64,000 nt of DNA from JANQPX01 sp050633905 (GTDB lineage Bacteria; Pseudomonadota; Alphaproteobacteria; Geminicoccales; Geminicoccaceae), in NCBI GenBank assembly GCA_050633905.1, contig JBOEHJ010000020.1, forward strand, positions 1 through 64,000. The letters are read 5' to 3'. This document shows positions 1 through 8,062 of this stretch, one piece after another. Made by a program: the position numbers and the translations under genes. Below the pieces are notes generated by a model, which saw only the letters and a program-made list of their open reading frames with translations, was not told the DNA's origin and ran no database searches. Each line of letters begins with the position of its first letter. Within the stretch, counting starts at the first letter, position 1.

Positions 1-217
1 AAACACCCTTGATCTCCTCGGGCGTCATGATCGCCGGGCCGGAGGACCGACGGCTCTTGCGATCTTCTTCCTTGATGATATCTGCGCAAAGCTCGACGCA
101 TTCATTACAAATGAACACATTCGGCCCGGCGATCAGCTTGCGAACCTCGTGCTGACTCTTCCCGCAGAAAGAACAGTAGAGGGTCGATTTCCCACCGCTG
201 TCGCTGGACTCCATCAT
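1..217 (-). CDS. clpX: ATP-dependent Clp protease ATP-binding subunit ClpX, N-terminal part (cut by window edge)
   Basis: Only the first ~72 codons are present; the gene runs off the left edge. Reading the minus strand from 217, the product has the ClpX N-terminal zinc-binding domain, with paired cysteines in CSFCGK and CNECVELC, followed by the linker reading IMTPEEIK. ClpX is the AAA+ unfoldase that recognises substrates and feeds them to ClpP in the cytoplasm. Two adjacent ATG codons (217 and 214) could start it. A GGGAG ribosome-binding site lies 3 bases before the first and 6 before the second, so 214 is slightly favoured. The AAA+ module is outside the window. Confidence 0.93.
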   Translation of the reverse strand, partial: MMESSDSGGKSTLYCSFCGKSQHEVRKLIAGPNVFICNECVELCADIIKEEDRKSRRSSGPAIMTPEEIKGV

Positions 218-504
218 TGGCTCCCATCACATTATTGACGACCGAAGTCGCCGTAGTCCCGACTAGGGCTAGCATCAAACCAAACACGTTGGTCGTCACC
301 CGGTCAAGCCCGCGTGACCCACCAAAAGCGACTTCTTAGCATGCCTATCATGAATTTGAAGTTGGCCTGCACAAATCTTTGGCAACCCGTTAGAGATGAT
401 CGTCTAATCCGACGGCATCGGACATCCCACGTCCGATGAATTGCTGAGAAGTTGAGCGTCGATAAGGTCTTTCACCTATGGCAAGAAACTTCCGCCATCA
501 ACGG
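218..504. other. Intergenic region between the catabolic operon and clpX
   Basis: No credible coding sequence is visible. It separates the end of the minus-strand catabolic operon from clpX on the same strand and should hold the clpX promoter. A perfect 8-base inverted repeat (CATCGGAC, seven-base loop, GTCCGATG) lies at 416-438. No T-run follows it on either strand, so it is not a classic intrinsic terminator. Confidence 0.6.
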
Positions 505-1527
505 TCAATTCAGCCCAAGATCGTCGGCATAAGCGAACAAAGCCGGCATGCCGCCAGTGTGGATGAAGAGCACGCCATCGTCTGAGGTCAGGCGGCCCTG
601 TTTAATATGGTCGATCAGCCCGGCAAGCGCCTTGCTGCTATAGACCGGATCCAGAATGATCCCCTCGGTTCTCGCCAGCAACTGTAGCGCTTCATTGCCT
701 GCCACCGTGACAACGCCGTAACGCTCGCCGATATAATCGTCGTGACTTTCGATCTCGTTAGCTTCGATCCTATGATCCAGATCTAGAAGCTCTGCCGTCG
801 CGTTGGCGATCCTGGCGATATCCAGATTGCGCGGCATGCTCCATTTGATAGGGGCGATATTCACCAGCTTGATGGGACGGCCAAGGACTTTGAAGCCAAG
901 TGCCATGCCAGCAGGCGTCATGTTCGCGCCACAAAGATAGAGATGACTGGGGGCAATGCCCCTCTCATCGAACTGCCGGTCCAGTTCCAAAGCAGCCCCA
1001 ACATAGCCAAGCGCGCCGATAGCGAGGCTGTCGACGCCGAGCGGCTCGATCACATAAACCTTCCTGCCCTGCTTTCGTAGCTCGTCCGCTTTGGCGTTCA
1101 GATGAGGCTGGATCTCCTCCATGGTCGGTAGATTGATCACGGTGACATCGGCGCCCATGAGATGGTCGAGGAGCAAATTACCCTGCAACGCCGGGCCTTT
1201 CTCGCCATGGAGCAGAATGAGGCTGATATCCAGACCGAGCTTCTTCGCAGCCGCCGTCATCTGACGACACCAATTGGATTGGGTGTAGGCACCGGCGACC
1301 AGCGTATCGGCCCCTTTTGCCACCATATCCGCAAAAACATATTCGAGCTGCCGCGTCTTGTTGCCGCCGAAGGCAAGCCCCGTCATGTCGTCCCGCTTGA
1401 TCCAGATATCCGGCCCGCCAAGGATCTTGGAAAAGCGCTCAGCATGATCAAGCGGCGTCGGCAAATGGGCAAGACTGACCCGCTGGATGCCATCGAGACG
1501 GCGTTGTAAGTCTTCTCGATCAATCAC
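505..1527 (-). CDS. PLP-dependent D-cysteine desulfhydrase / L-cysteate sulfo-lyase family enzyme, divergent
   Basis: A 340-residue fold-type II PLP enzyme of the ACC deaminase / D-cysteine desulfhydrase / cysteate sulfo-lyase family, all cytoplasmic. Lys57 in GGNKTRQLE is the expected Schiff-base lysine, and DPVYSSK near the C-terminus matches the conserved DPVY segment. Two usual active-site stretches differ. The QSNHxRQ motif reads QSNWCRQ (residues 83-89), putting Trp in place of His. The glycine-rich phosphate loop normally written GSAGT reads CGANMTPAG (199-207). The substrate is therefore uncertain: beta-elimination from cysteate or a related amino acid is plausible but unproven. It is the last gene of the operon, and its ATG overlaps the stop of the DUF849 gene in an ATGA junction, implying translational coupling. 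Confidence 0.75.
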   Translation of the reverse strand: MIDREDLQRRLDGIQRVSLAHLPTPLDHAERFSKILGGPDIWIKRDDMTGLAFGGNKTRQLEYVFADMVAKGADTLVAGAYTQSNWCRQMTAAAKKLGLDISLILLHGEKGPALQGNLLLDHLMGADVTVINLPTMEEIQPHLNAKADELRKQGRKVYVIEPLGVDSLAIGALGYVGAALELDRQFDERGIAPSHLYLCGANMTPAGMALGFKVLGRPIKLVNIAPIKWSMPRNLDIARIANATAELLDLDHRIEANEIESHDDYIGERYGVVTVAGNEALQLLARTEGIILDPVYSSKALAGLIDHIKQGRLTSDDGVLFIHTGGMPALFAYADDLGLN

Positions 1528-2405
1528 GGCGACTTCAGACCGAGCATTGTTCGCGCTTCGGCAGGTGTCGCGATCTCACTACCCAAGAGTCTGACCAAGG
1601 AAACAGCGCGTTCAACCAGGACTGCGTTCGAGGAGGCATAGACACCTTTTTCGATGTAGAGATTATCCTCGAGGCCAACCCGGACATGGCCGCCAAGCAG
1701 TGCTGCCTGGGCGACGATCGGGAACTCCATCCGCCCGATGCCCATAGCCGCCCAGCGTGCGTCATCCGGGAGGAGGGACTTGGCGAACATCAAGGCTTCG
1801 GACGTGCCGGGAAAGCCGTACTGAATGCCGAGCACGAGTTGGAACAAGGGCGGCTTTGCCAGAACGCCGTCGTCGATGAGTTTTTGGGCGAGGCGAATAT
1901 CGCCGGAATCGAACACTTCGAGCTCAGGCAGGACGCCTGCCCCGCGGATCGCATTCGCCATCACGGCGAGATGGGCAGGTGTGTTGATCACAGCCGAGCT
2001 GCCGAACCACATCGTGTTGAAATCGAGAGTACAGATCTCCGGCTTCAGGGTCACGATATGCTCGACCCGCTTCTCCGGCGCCATCAAGGTGCTGCCTTCA
2101 GCCGCAATCTTCGGATCGTGATCGCCTGGAATGAACCGACTTCCGGGGCCGCCGGTCAGGTTGATGACCAGATCGGTATCACTTGCCCTGATGCGCTCCA
2201 CGACCTCGCGATAGAGATCAAGCTCCATGCTGGGAGCACCGGTTTCGGGATCACGAACATGGAGATGGGCGACCGCCGCCCCTGCCCTTGCCGCCTCAAG
2301 CGCCGAGGTCGCGATTTCCTCGGGGGTGATCGGCAAACCCGGATGCTGCCCCGGCCGTGTGATACTTCCGGTTACAGCGCAAGTGACAATGGTTTTTCCG
2401 GGCAA
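1524..2405 (-). CDS. Beta-keto acid cleavage enzyme (BKACE, DUF849 family)
   Basis: A 293-residue TIM-barrel enzyme of the DUF849/BKACE family. Members condense a beta-keto acid with acetyl-CoA to give acetoacetate and a new acyl-CoA; 3-keto-5-aminohexanoate and 3-dehydrocarnitine cleavage enzymes are known examples. Metal ligands expected for the family are visible: His47 and His49 in HLHVRD, and Glu246 in RVGLEDN. The N-terminal ITRPGQHPGLPITP stretch is also typical. Length is normal. The residues that set substrate class cannot be read by eye, so the keto acid is unknown. In the operon it sits between the acyl-CoA ligase and the PLP enzyme. Its acyl-CoA product could be used directly by the ligase (making ATP) or by the acylating dehydrogenase (inference). 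Confidence 0.85.
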   Translation of the reverse strand: MPGKTIVTCAVTGSITRPGQHPGLPITPEEIATSALEAARAGAAVAHLHVRDPETGAPSMELDLYREVVERIRASDTDLVINLTGGPGSRFIPGDHDPKIAAEGSTLMAPEKRVEHIVTLKPEICTLDFNTMWFGSSAVINTPAHLAVMANAIRGAGVLPELEVFDSGDIRLAQKLIDDGVLAKPPLFQLVLGIQYGFPGTSEALMFAKSLLPDDARWAAMGIGRMEFPIVAQAALLGGHVRVGLEDNLYIEKGVYASSNAVLVERAVSLVRLLGSEIATPAEARTMLGLKSP

Positions 2406-2438
2406 AGTTGCCTCCCCTGATCCGAGACCGGTTCCGTC

Positions 2439-3326
2439 TTATCTGGACACCCGCTCGCGAAGGGCATCCGCGATGCCGCCCGGCGTCGGGACGACCGCAA
2501 CGGCGGCGGCTTCAAGAGCACTTTTCTTGGATGCATAGCTGCCACGATTGCCGATGACGATAGCACCTGCATGGCCCATTTTTTTGCCGGGCGGCGAGGC
2601 AGCGCCTGCGATAAACGCAGCGATCGGTTTTTTCATCTCGGCCGCGTACTCAGCGGCATCCTCTTCCATGGTCCCGCCGATCTCGCCGACAAGCGCAATC
2701 GCCTCGGTGCCTTCATCCTGATCGAGAAGGCGAAGGGCGTCGCCGGTGGTGGTGCCGATGATCGGATCGCCGCCGATGCCGATGAAAGCGGAAATGCCGA
2801 AGCCGGCCTGCACCAGATTGAGACAGACCAGCGTGCCAAGCGAGCCGGAGCGCGACACGACGCCGATCTTGCCGGGCTTGAACACACGATCGTTGAAGGC
2901 TGGCATGAAGCCTGTGAAACATTCGCCGGGCGTGACCGCGCCAGCCGTGTTCGGCCCAAGGATCTGCGCCTCGGCATCGTCAGCAGCGGCCAAGACGTAC
3001 ATCACGTCTTGAACCGGCACATGCTCGGTCAGGATGACCAGCTTTTTGATGCCGGCCTCAATCGCATCGAGGGCAGCTGCTTTCATGCCCATCGGGGGAA
3101 TGAACAGGACCGAAACATCGATGGAGGCGCCCATTTCGGTAAGATCGAATGCAGCCTCGGCCGCCGAGCCCCAGACAGGCAGATCTAGATGCGTGGTGCC
3201 GGCCTTTTTCGGGTTCACGCCACCGATGATGGTCGTCCCATAATCCCGCATCTGCTCGGCCCAAAAGGTGCCCTGCTTGCCGGTGATCCCCTGGACCAGG
3301 ACCCGTTCGTTCTGTCGGACGATCAT
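2439..3326 (-). CDS. ADP-forming acyl-CoA ligase alpha subunit (SucD-like)
   Basis: A 295-residue homologue of succinyl-CoA synthetase alpha. An N-terminal CoA-binding Rossmann domain (RVLVQGITGKQGTFW) is followed by the ligase domain, with the active-site phospho-histidine at His252 in KKMGHAGAIV, close to the position of E. coli His246. The chemistry is acyl-CoA + ADP + Pi <-> acid + CoA + ATP. It is unlikely to be the TCA enzyme because it lies among transporter and catabolic genes rather than beside sucAB/mdh. Related two-subunit ligases act on malate (MtkAB), and one has been described for sulfoacetate in sulfite-reducing gut bacteria (SauCD, from memory). Its start overlaps the stop of the beta-subunit gene. 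Confidence 0.82.
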   Translation of the reverse strand: MIVRQNERVLVQGITGKQGTFWAEQMRDYGTTIIGGVNPKKAGTTHLDLPVWGSAAEAAFDLTEMGASIDVSVLFIPPMGMKAAALDAIEAGIKKLVILTEHVPVQDVMYVLAAADDAEAQILGPNTAGAVTPGECFTGFMPAFNDRVFKPGKIGVVSRSGSLGTLVCLNLVQAGFGISAFIGIGGDPIIGTTTGDALRLLDQDEGTEAIALVGEIGGTMEEDAAEYAAEMKKPIAAFIAGAASPPGKKMGHAGAIVIGNRGSYASKKSALEAAAVAVVPTPGGIADALRERVSR

Positions 3327-4447
3327 TTGGCCGCCTCCACCGCAGCCCGCACCGCATCATCCATCAAGTCAAAGGGTTCAATGCCCAGTTTGTTTTTCAC
3401 CATAGCGATTGCCTCATCCTCGCCGGTGCCATGGATCGAAAACGAGACGGGTAAAGTGGGATTGATCTCATCCCAAGCTTCGAGAAGGCCCTCCACCATG
3501 ACATCCGTGCGGGCAAAAGCACCGCAGAAATTGATCAACAGGCTTTTGACATTCGGGTTGGCCAGAACGATTTCTAATGCGGCCTTGCCCTTGGTGTAGG
3601 CATCGCCACCGATTTCCAGGAAGTTCGCCGGCTCACCGCCATAATGCCGGATCGCGTCCATGGTGGTCATGGTGAGCCCAGCGCCATTGGCGAGCACACC
3701 GACTTGACCGTCAAGTTCGATATATTTCAACCCAAGTTCGGTCGCATACGCTTCAAGCTCGGTGACCTTCTCCGGCACCCCGTCCTTGGCCAGATCCGCC
3801 CGTCGCGCGGCCCCTGAATCGTCCATGGTGAACTTGCAGTCGAGGGCAACCAGCTCGTCGTCCTTGGTCAGCGCCAGCGGATTGATCTCGACCAGCTCGG
3901 CATCATTGACCCGGTAGGTGTCATAGAGTTTCAAAAAAAACTCGATCAGGGCGTCTTTATGCGCCTCCATGCCGAGCAGATCGAAGATATGCGCCAAAAG
4001 CTCGTCATCGACACCATCGCGAATATCGATGGGCAGATGGGCCATCTTGTCCGGATGGTTTTCCGAGATCTCCTCGATATCCATGCCGCCCTCGGTGGAA
4101 AACAGCAAGAGCGGTCCCTTAGTTTCCTGATGGTTCAAGATGGCCGCATAGAATTCGTTCACGATGGGAACCTGTGCTTCGACCAAGATTTTTTCGACCT
4201 TATAGTCCCCAATCGTCATGCCGAGGATGTCGTTCGCCGCGGCTTCGGCTTCTTTGGGCGAGTCGACGAGCTTGATTCCGCCGGCCTTGCCGCGCTTGCC
4301 GGTCGGCACCTGCGCTTTAACCACCGAAGGGCCGATGTCAGCCGCTGTTTCGCGCGCGGTTTTGGCATCGTGACAAAGCCGGCCTACCGGCACGGTGATG
4401 CCAGCCGCCTTCAGAATGGGCTTAGCAGCATATTCCTCAAAGTTCAT
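3323..4447 (-). CDS. ADP-forming acyl-CoA ligase beta subunit (SucC-like)
   Basis: A 374-residue homologue of succinyl-CoA synthetase beta. An N-terminal ATP-grasp domain begins MNFEEYAAK; ELVEINPLAL and ALDCKFTMDD carry the usual metal-binding segments, and the C-terminal CoA-ligase domain contains LEIGGDAY and NFCGAFAR. The reading frame is open six codons upstream, but the ATG at 4447 is preferred because it forms an ATGA overlap with the stop of the acylating dehydrogenase gene. The beta subunit binds nucleotide and sets acid specificity together with alpha. Context (SauS-like dehydrogenase, BKACE, TTT transporter) points to an acid other than succinate. Sulfoacetate is the most economical guess, malate the main alternative. 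Confidence 0.82.
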   Translation of the reverse strand: MNFEEYAAKPILKAAGITVPVGRLCHDAKTARETAADIGPSVVKAQVPTGKRGKAGGIKLVDSPKEAEAAANDILGMTIGDYKVEKILVEAQVPIVNEFYAAILNHQETKGPLLLFSTEGGMDIEEISENHPDKMAHLPIDIRDGVDDELLAHIFDLLGMEAHKDALIEFFLKLYDTYRVNDAELVEINPLALTKDDELVALDCKFTMDDSGAARRADLAKDGVPEKVTELEAYATELGLKYIELDGQVGVLANGAGLTMTTMDAIRHYGGEPANFLEIGGDAYTKGKAALEIVLANPNVKSLLINFCGAFARTDVMVEGLLEAWDEINPTLPVSFSIHGTGEDEAIAMVKNKLGIEPFDLMDDAVRAAVEAAK

Positions 4448-5877
4448 TGGCCGTATTTTTCCCAATATTTGCCGAACAGATCAGCCTCTTCAGGTTTATC
4501 TTCTGCAATGGTCGTCACGAGATGGGTGACGTTGATAAAGTGCGAAAAATTCAGGTTTTCCGTGATCGAATTACCGCCCCAGCTGCCACAGCCCATCGAC
4601 AATGTAAAAGGCAGACCGGTATCGAACCCGCCGCCATTGGCAAAGGTGTGCGCCTGGTTCACCAGAACCCGAACGACCGCCATATCCTCGGCAAGTTCCC
4701 TTGCGCGCTCCATGCGGTTGGTATGCAGGCCAAGCGAATGGCCTTTTCCCTGGAACTCCAGAATGTCTTCGGTGGTTTTTTTAGCGTGGGCGAAATCTTT
4801 CGCGCGGTAAACGGTGAGCACCAGCGAGAGCTTTTCTCCAGAAAGCGGGTGGGCCGGGCCCACACCTGTTTCCTCGACCATGAAGTAGCGAGCATCACGC
4901 GCTTCACCGGGAAGTTCAAAAACATCAGCAAGGATGCTCGCATCCTGCGCGATCACCTTCCGGTTCAACTTGCCATCCAGCCAGAGCCGGTCAACAAGCC
5001 GCTGACCTTCCTCGCCGGTCACCAAGTAACCGCCAGCTGATGTCAGCGCCTGGATCGCTTCGTCCCAGACCTCATCGACGATGATGACGCTGTTTTCAGA
5101 GGAGCAGCTGGTGGCGTTGTCGAAGATTTTTGACGCGGTGATTTTTTGCGCGGCGGCTTCCAGATCCGCCGTCTCATCAATGATGACCGGCACGTTGCCC
5201 GCCCCGACACCGATCGCCGGCGTGCCGCTGGAATAGGCACCCCTGACATTGTTTTGCGAGCCGGTGCAGATGATCAGATCAGCCTCGCGCATCAGAACCT
5301 TGGTGCGCTCGCGATCGACAGGGATCGGTATAATCTGCACCAGGTCGCCGGGTGCTCCGATCTTTTCGAGTTCAGCGCGCATGCCATCAACAGTTGCGGC
5401 CGTCGCCGCATAGCCTGCGGGCGAGGGTGCGATGATCACGGCATTGCCGCCCTTGATCGCCATCATCGCCTTGTTGACGGGTGTTGCCGCCGGGTTGGTG
5501 GAAGGCGTGATCGCCGCCACCACGCCGATCGGTTTTCCGTACTTGACCAACCCCAGATCCGGTAATTCTTCGATGACGCCGGTACTCTTGACCCGCATGA
5601 GATCACGCAGTGTGCCAAAAGTTTTCCGCTGGTTTTTGATGACTTTGTCCGGGACGTTGCCGAGGCCGGTACTCTCGACGGCGAGTTTCGCTAAAAACTT
5701 TGCGTTTTCCGGCTTGTAGATCGACCAGGCAAGCGCTGTCACCGCGTCGTCGATGGCTTCCTGGTTAGTATTGTCGAACTGATCCATCGCTGCCTTTGCG
5801 CGCGTGATCAGGCCGCCGATCACCGCTTCGGCGTCAGCGGTCTTTTGCTGGTTCAACGCGGTCGCGTTCATGGTCAC
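4444..5877 (-). CDS. sauS: CoA-acylating aldehyde dehydrogenase, sulfoacetaldehyde dehydrogenase (SauS)-like
   Basis: A 477-residue member of the acylating aldehyde dehydrogenase group (EutE/PduP/AdhE N-domain/SauS). The catalytic cysteine is Cys258 in NATSCSSENS. The cofactor-binding region shows ITPSTNPAATP and CTGSQNNVRGAY, both resembling the SauS branch as I remember it. SauS interconverts sulfoacetaldehyde + CoA + NAD(P)+ and sulfoacetyl-CoA in the cytoplasm. Substrate assignment is by resemblance only; short-chain aldehydes such as succinate semialdehyde or malonate semialdehyde are alternatives. ATG at 5877 or the in-frame ATG two codons later could start it. It lies 55 bases downstream of the transporter gene and is coupled to the ligase genes. 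No xsc (sulfoacetaldehyde acetyltransferase) is visible in the window. Confidence 0.72.
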   Translation of the reverse strand: MTMNATALNQQKTADAEAVIGGLITRAKAAMDQFDNTNQEAIDDAVTALAWSIYKPENAKFLAKLAVESTGLGNVPDKVIKNQRKTFGTLRDLMRVKSTGVIEELPDLGLVKYGKPIGVVAAITPSTNPAATPVNKAMMAIKGGNAVIIAPSPAGYAATAATVDGMRAELEKIGAPGDLVQIIPIPVDRERTKVLMREADLIICTGSQNNVRGAYSSGTPAIGVGAGNVPVIIDETADLEAAAQKITASKIFDNATSCSSENSVIIVDEVWDEAIQALTSAGGYLVTGEEGQRLVDRLWLDGKLNRKVIAQDASILADVFELPGEARDARYFMVEETGVGPAHPLSGEKLSLVLTVYRAKDFAHAKKTTEDILEFQGKGHSLGLHTNRMERARELAEDMAVVRVLVNQAHTFANGGGFDTGLPFTLSMGCGSWGGNSITENLNFSHFINVTHLVTTIAEDKPEEADLFGKYWEKYGQ

Positions 5878-5932
5878 CTCGTCGTCATGTCACGTTAAGG
5901 CCAGAGGTCAGCGGCTGACAGACACCATCAAG

Positions 5933-7429
5933 TCAAGCGTCGGCCGCTCGGCCGCTGCGGAGTTGGGTTACGATATTCCAGATCAGGGTGATAGCGGCGG
6001 CCGTCAAGAGCAAACCTGCGATCGGGCGGACGAAAAGAGCCAAGGGGTCGTAGCTTAAAAGCTGCATCGACTTGGTGAAACTGCTCTCACCCAGCTTGCC
6101 GAGAATCAGCCCCATCACGATCCCGGCGACCGAATAACCCGACCGGCGCAGCAAAAAGCCGACGATGCCGGCGATGTACATCACCCAGATATCGACGGTC
6201 AGGTTGCGCAAAGCATACGCGCCAATGGTGGCGATCAGTAGGATCGCAGGCGCAAGCAGGTGAAAGGGGATACGCAGCAGGTGGACAACAGTCTTGGTTT
6301 GAAGATAGCCAAGCCCAAGGATCGCGACATTGGCGAAGAACATCGCAGCAAACACCACCCAGACCAGTTCTTTCGAGGTGATAAAGACCAGGGGTCCGGG
6401 CTCCATGCCGTGGATCTGGAAAACCCCCATCATCATAGCCGTGAGCGCACCGCCCGGCAAACCGAGGGCCAAAAGCGGGATCATTGCCGCTCCGGTTGCG
6501 GAATTGTTGGCGGTCTCCGAAGCAACCACACCGCCCAGTTCGCCCTTGCCGAATTTTCCCCTAGGATTCCAGCGAACCGCCTCGTTGTAACTGAGGAAAG
6601 CCGCCAGCACGGCGCCAATGCCCGGCAGAATACCAGCGAAAAAACCGATCACCATGGAGCGCAGCACTGTGAATTTCAGGCGCCAAAACTCCAAGAAGCT
6701 CGGCAGGCTAAGACGAACTTTGGTGCCGCTGTTCCCACCGCCAGCCAAACTCTTGGCCCCCTGGGTAAAAACCTCGGCAACCGCGAATAGGCCGAGCACG
6801 ACCGGGATGAAGTGGATGCCGGCAAGCAGGTAGTAGGTCCCGAAATTATAGCGACCGACGCCATCTGCGGGATCGGTGCCGATCGTGGCGATCAGGAGAC
6901 CGAGCGAGACAGAAAGGAGGCCCTTCCAGAGATCGGCAGCACCGACCGAGGCCGAAACAGCAAGGCCAAAACAGATCAGCGCAAAAATTTCCGGAGGCCC
7001 GAAAGCCCGCACGGCCCAGCCGGCAATAGTGGGGGTAGCGATCATCATCAGGACGGCGGAGCAGATACCGCCGGCGGCCGAGCAGATGACAGCAGCGCCG
7101 ATCGCCTTCGCCGCCTCGCCGTTTTGCGTCATGGGATAGCCATCGAACGCGGTCGGCGCGTTTTCCGGCGAGCCTGGAATATTGAAGAGAATGGCGGTGA
7201 TCGCGCCCCCGAACACGCCGGCGCAATAGATCACGGAATAGAGCATGATCGCATGGGTCGGGTTCATCGCGGCGGTAAAGGGCAGGATGACCGCGCCCAG
7301 CGTCAGCATGTTGATGCCGGGAATGGCGCCGAACAGCATGCCACCAAGCAGGCCTCCCACGAAGATCATCACCCCCGTCGGATCGGAAAAGAGCGTGGAT
7401 GCGCCGAGCCAGAAGTCAGCCAAACCCAA
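5933..7429 (-). CDS. Tripartite tricarboxylate transporter, large membrane subunit (TctA family)
   Basis: A 498-residue, very hydrophobic protein matching TctA in length and motifs: the N-terminal GGMLFGAIPGINML, the NIPGSPENAPTAFDGYPM stretch and the internal second copy GILPGIGAVLAAF. TctA is the ion-coupled inner-membrane permease that accepts substrate from the periplasmic binding protein TctC. Known TTT substrates include citrate, terephthalate and other small acids. With the catabolic genes downstream, it probably imports the pathway substrate. It lies 3 bases downstream of tctB, so the two are almost certainly co-translated. Confidence 0.93.
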   Translation of the reverse strand: MGLADFWLGASTLFSDPTGVMIFVGGLLGGMLFGAIPGINMLTLGAVILPFTAAMNPTHAIMLYSVIYCAGVFGGAITAILFNIPGSPENAPTAFDGYPMTQNGEAAKAIGAAVICSAAGGICSAVLMMIATPTIAGWAVRAFGPPEIFALICFGLAVSASVGAADLWKGLLSVSLGLLIATIGTDPADGVGRYNFGTYYLLAGIHFIPVVLGLFAVAEVFTQGAKSLAGGGNSGTKVRLSLPSFLEFWRLKFTVLRSMVIGFFAGILPGIGAVLAAFLSYNEAVRWNPRGKFGKGELGGVVASETANNSATGAAMIPLLALGLPGGALTAMMMGVFQIHGMEPGPLVFITSKELVWVVFAAMFFANVAILGLGYLQTKTVVHLLRIPFHLLAPAILLIATIGAYALRNLTVDIWVMYIAGIVGFLLRRSGYSVAGIVMGLILGKLGESSFTKSMQLLSYDPLALFVRPIAGLLLTAAAITLIWNIVTQLRSGRAADA

Positions 7430-7432
7430 ACC

Positions 7433-7954
7433 TCATCGGATCATCACCAGGAGCCAATTGTTGATGTCGTAAAAGCCCGGCCAGTTGCCGACGGGGAGTG
7501 CTACATAGAAGAGCTTGGCGAAGACAAGATTGATCACGAAGATGATGATGGCCGCGGTCAAAAGAAGAACGCGCCAACGACGCTCACCGACATAGAGAAG
7601 AAGGGCCAGGAGAAAAAAGGGTGTAGTCAGATAAAAACCGGTGCGTGGCAAGAGCCATACATAAACCAACGGGATCAAAAACAGACCAATGGATCCTAAA
7701 AACGAGCCGCCATCACCCTCTTCTTCAGTAGCGACAGTGCGCCCCGCAGCACCTACAGCTTGGTAGCGGATGGCAGCGTGGACCAAAGCAGTGATCGTCA
7801 TCAAGAGTATAACGGCGCGCGGCCAGCTGGCGGCACCCCATTCATAGGTGCCTTGCTCGTCGGAAAACTCGAAACTGAAACCGAAGGCGAGAAGCGCCAA
7901 GGTCAGCCAGAACCCGAGTTCGACCAGGATCATTGTTTTGGGGTTTGTTGTCAT
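7433..7954 (-). CDS. Tripartite tricarboxylate transporter, small membrane subunit (TctB family)
   Basis: A 173-residue membrane protein with about four to five hydrophobic segments (around residues 10-28, 43-62, 86-104, 107-123 and 130-150) and a charged loop near 70-83 (TEEEGDGG). This is the usual size and layout of TctB, the poorly conserved small subunit of TTT transporters. Identification rests mainly on its position between tctC-like and tctA-like genes. It is separated from the binding-protein gene by about 108 bases that can fold into hairpins. Confidence 0.88.
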   Translation of the reverse strand: MTTNPKTMILVELGFWLTLALLAFGFSFEFSDEQGTYEWGAASWPRAVILLMTITALVHAAIRYQAVGAAGRTVATEEEGDGGSFLGSIGLFLIPLVYVWLLPRTGFYLTTPFFLLALLLYVGERRWRVLLLTAAIIIFVINLVFAKLFYVALPVGNWPGFYDINNWLLVMIR

Positions 7955-8062
7955 GTCAGATCGATTATCGAGGATCCCTCACAGCAGCCAGGGATGATGC
8001 CCATCTCACAAGACGGCCACCATCCCTGCCTTTAGGATGGGCTACGGATCCTATCCGCCTGC
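7955..8062 (-). promoter_or_regulatory. Intercistronic hairpin region between tctC-like and tctB-like genes
   Basis: The spacer carries inverted repeats when read on the minus strand: CCATCC pairs with GGATGG across a short loop near 8020-8042, and two outer AGGATCC/GGATCCT copies flank the whole segment. The other junctions of the operon are tight (overlaps or gaps of 55 bases or less). A structured gap directly after the periplasmic binding-protein gene is the usual place for an mRNA-stabilising or partial-termination hairpin that raises binding-protein output (general knowledge; inference here). Confidence 0.4.

Noticed and set aside
105..299. 64-codon minus-strand frame overlapping the clpX start
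   Set aside because: The clpX zinc-finger frame covers the same bases in another phase with unmistakable conserved cysteines.
2439..4447. TCA-cycle succinyl-CoA synthetase (sucCD)
   Set aside because: The fold and catalytic His fit, but the genes lie in a transporter/catabolic operon away from mdh and sucAB, so the TCA role is less likely than a pathway-specific ligase. Not fully excluded.
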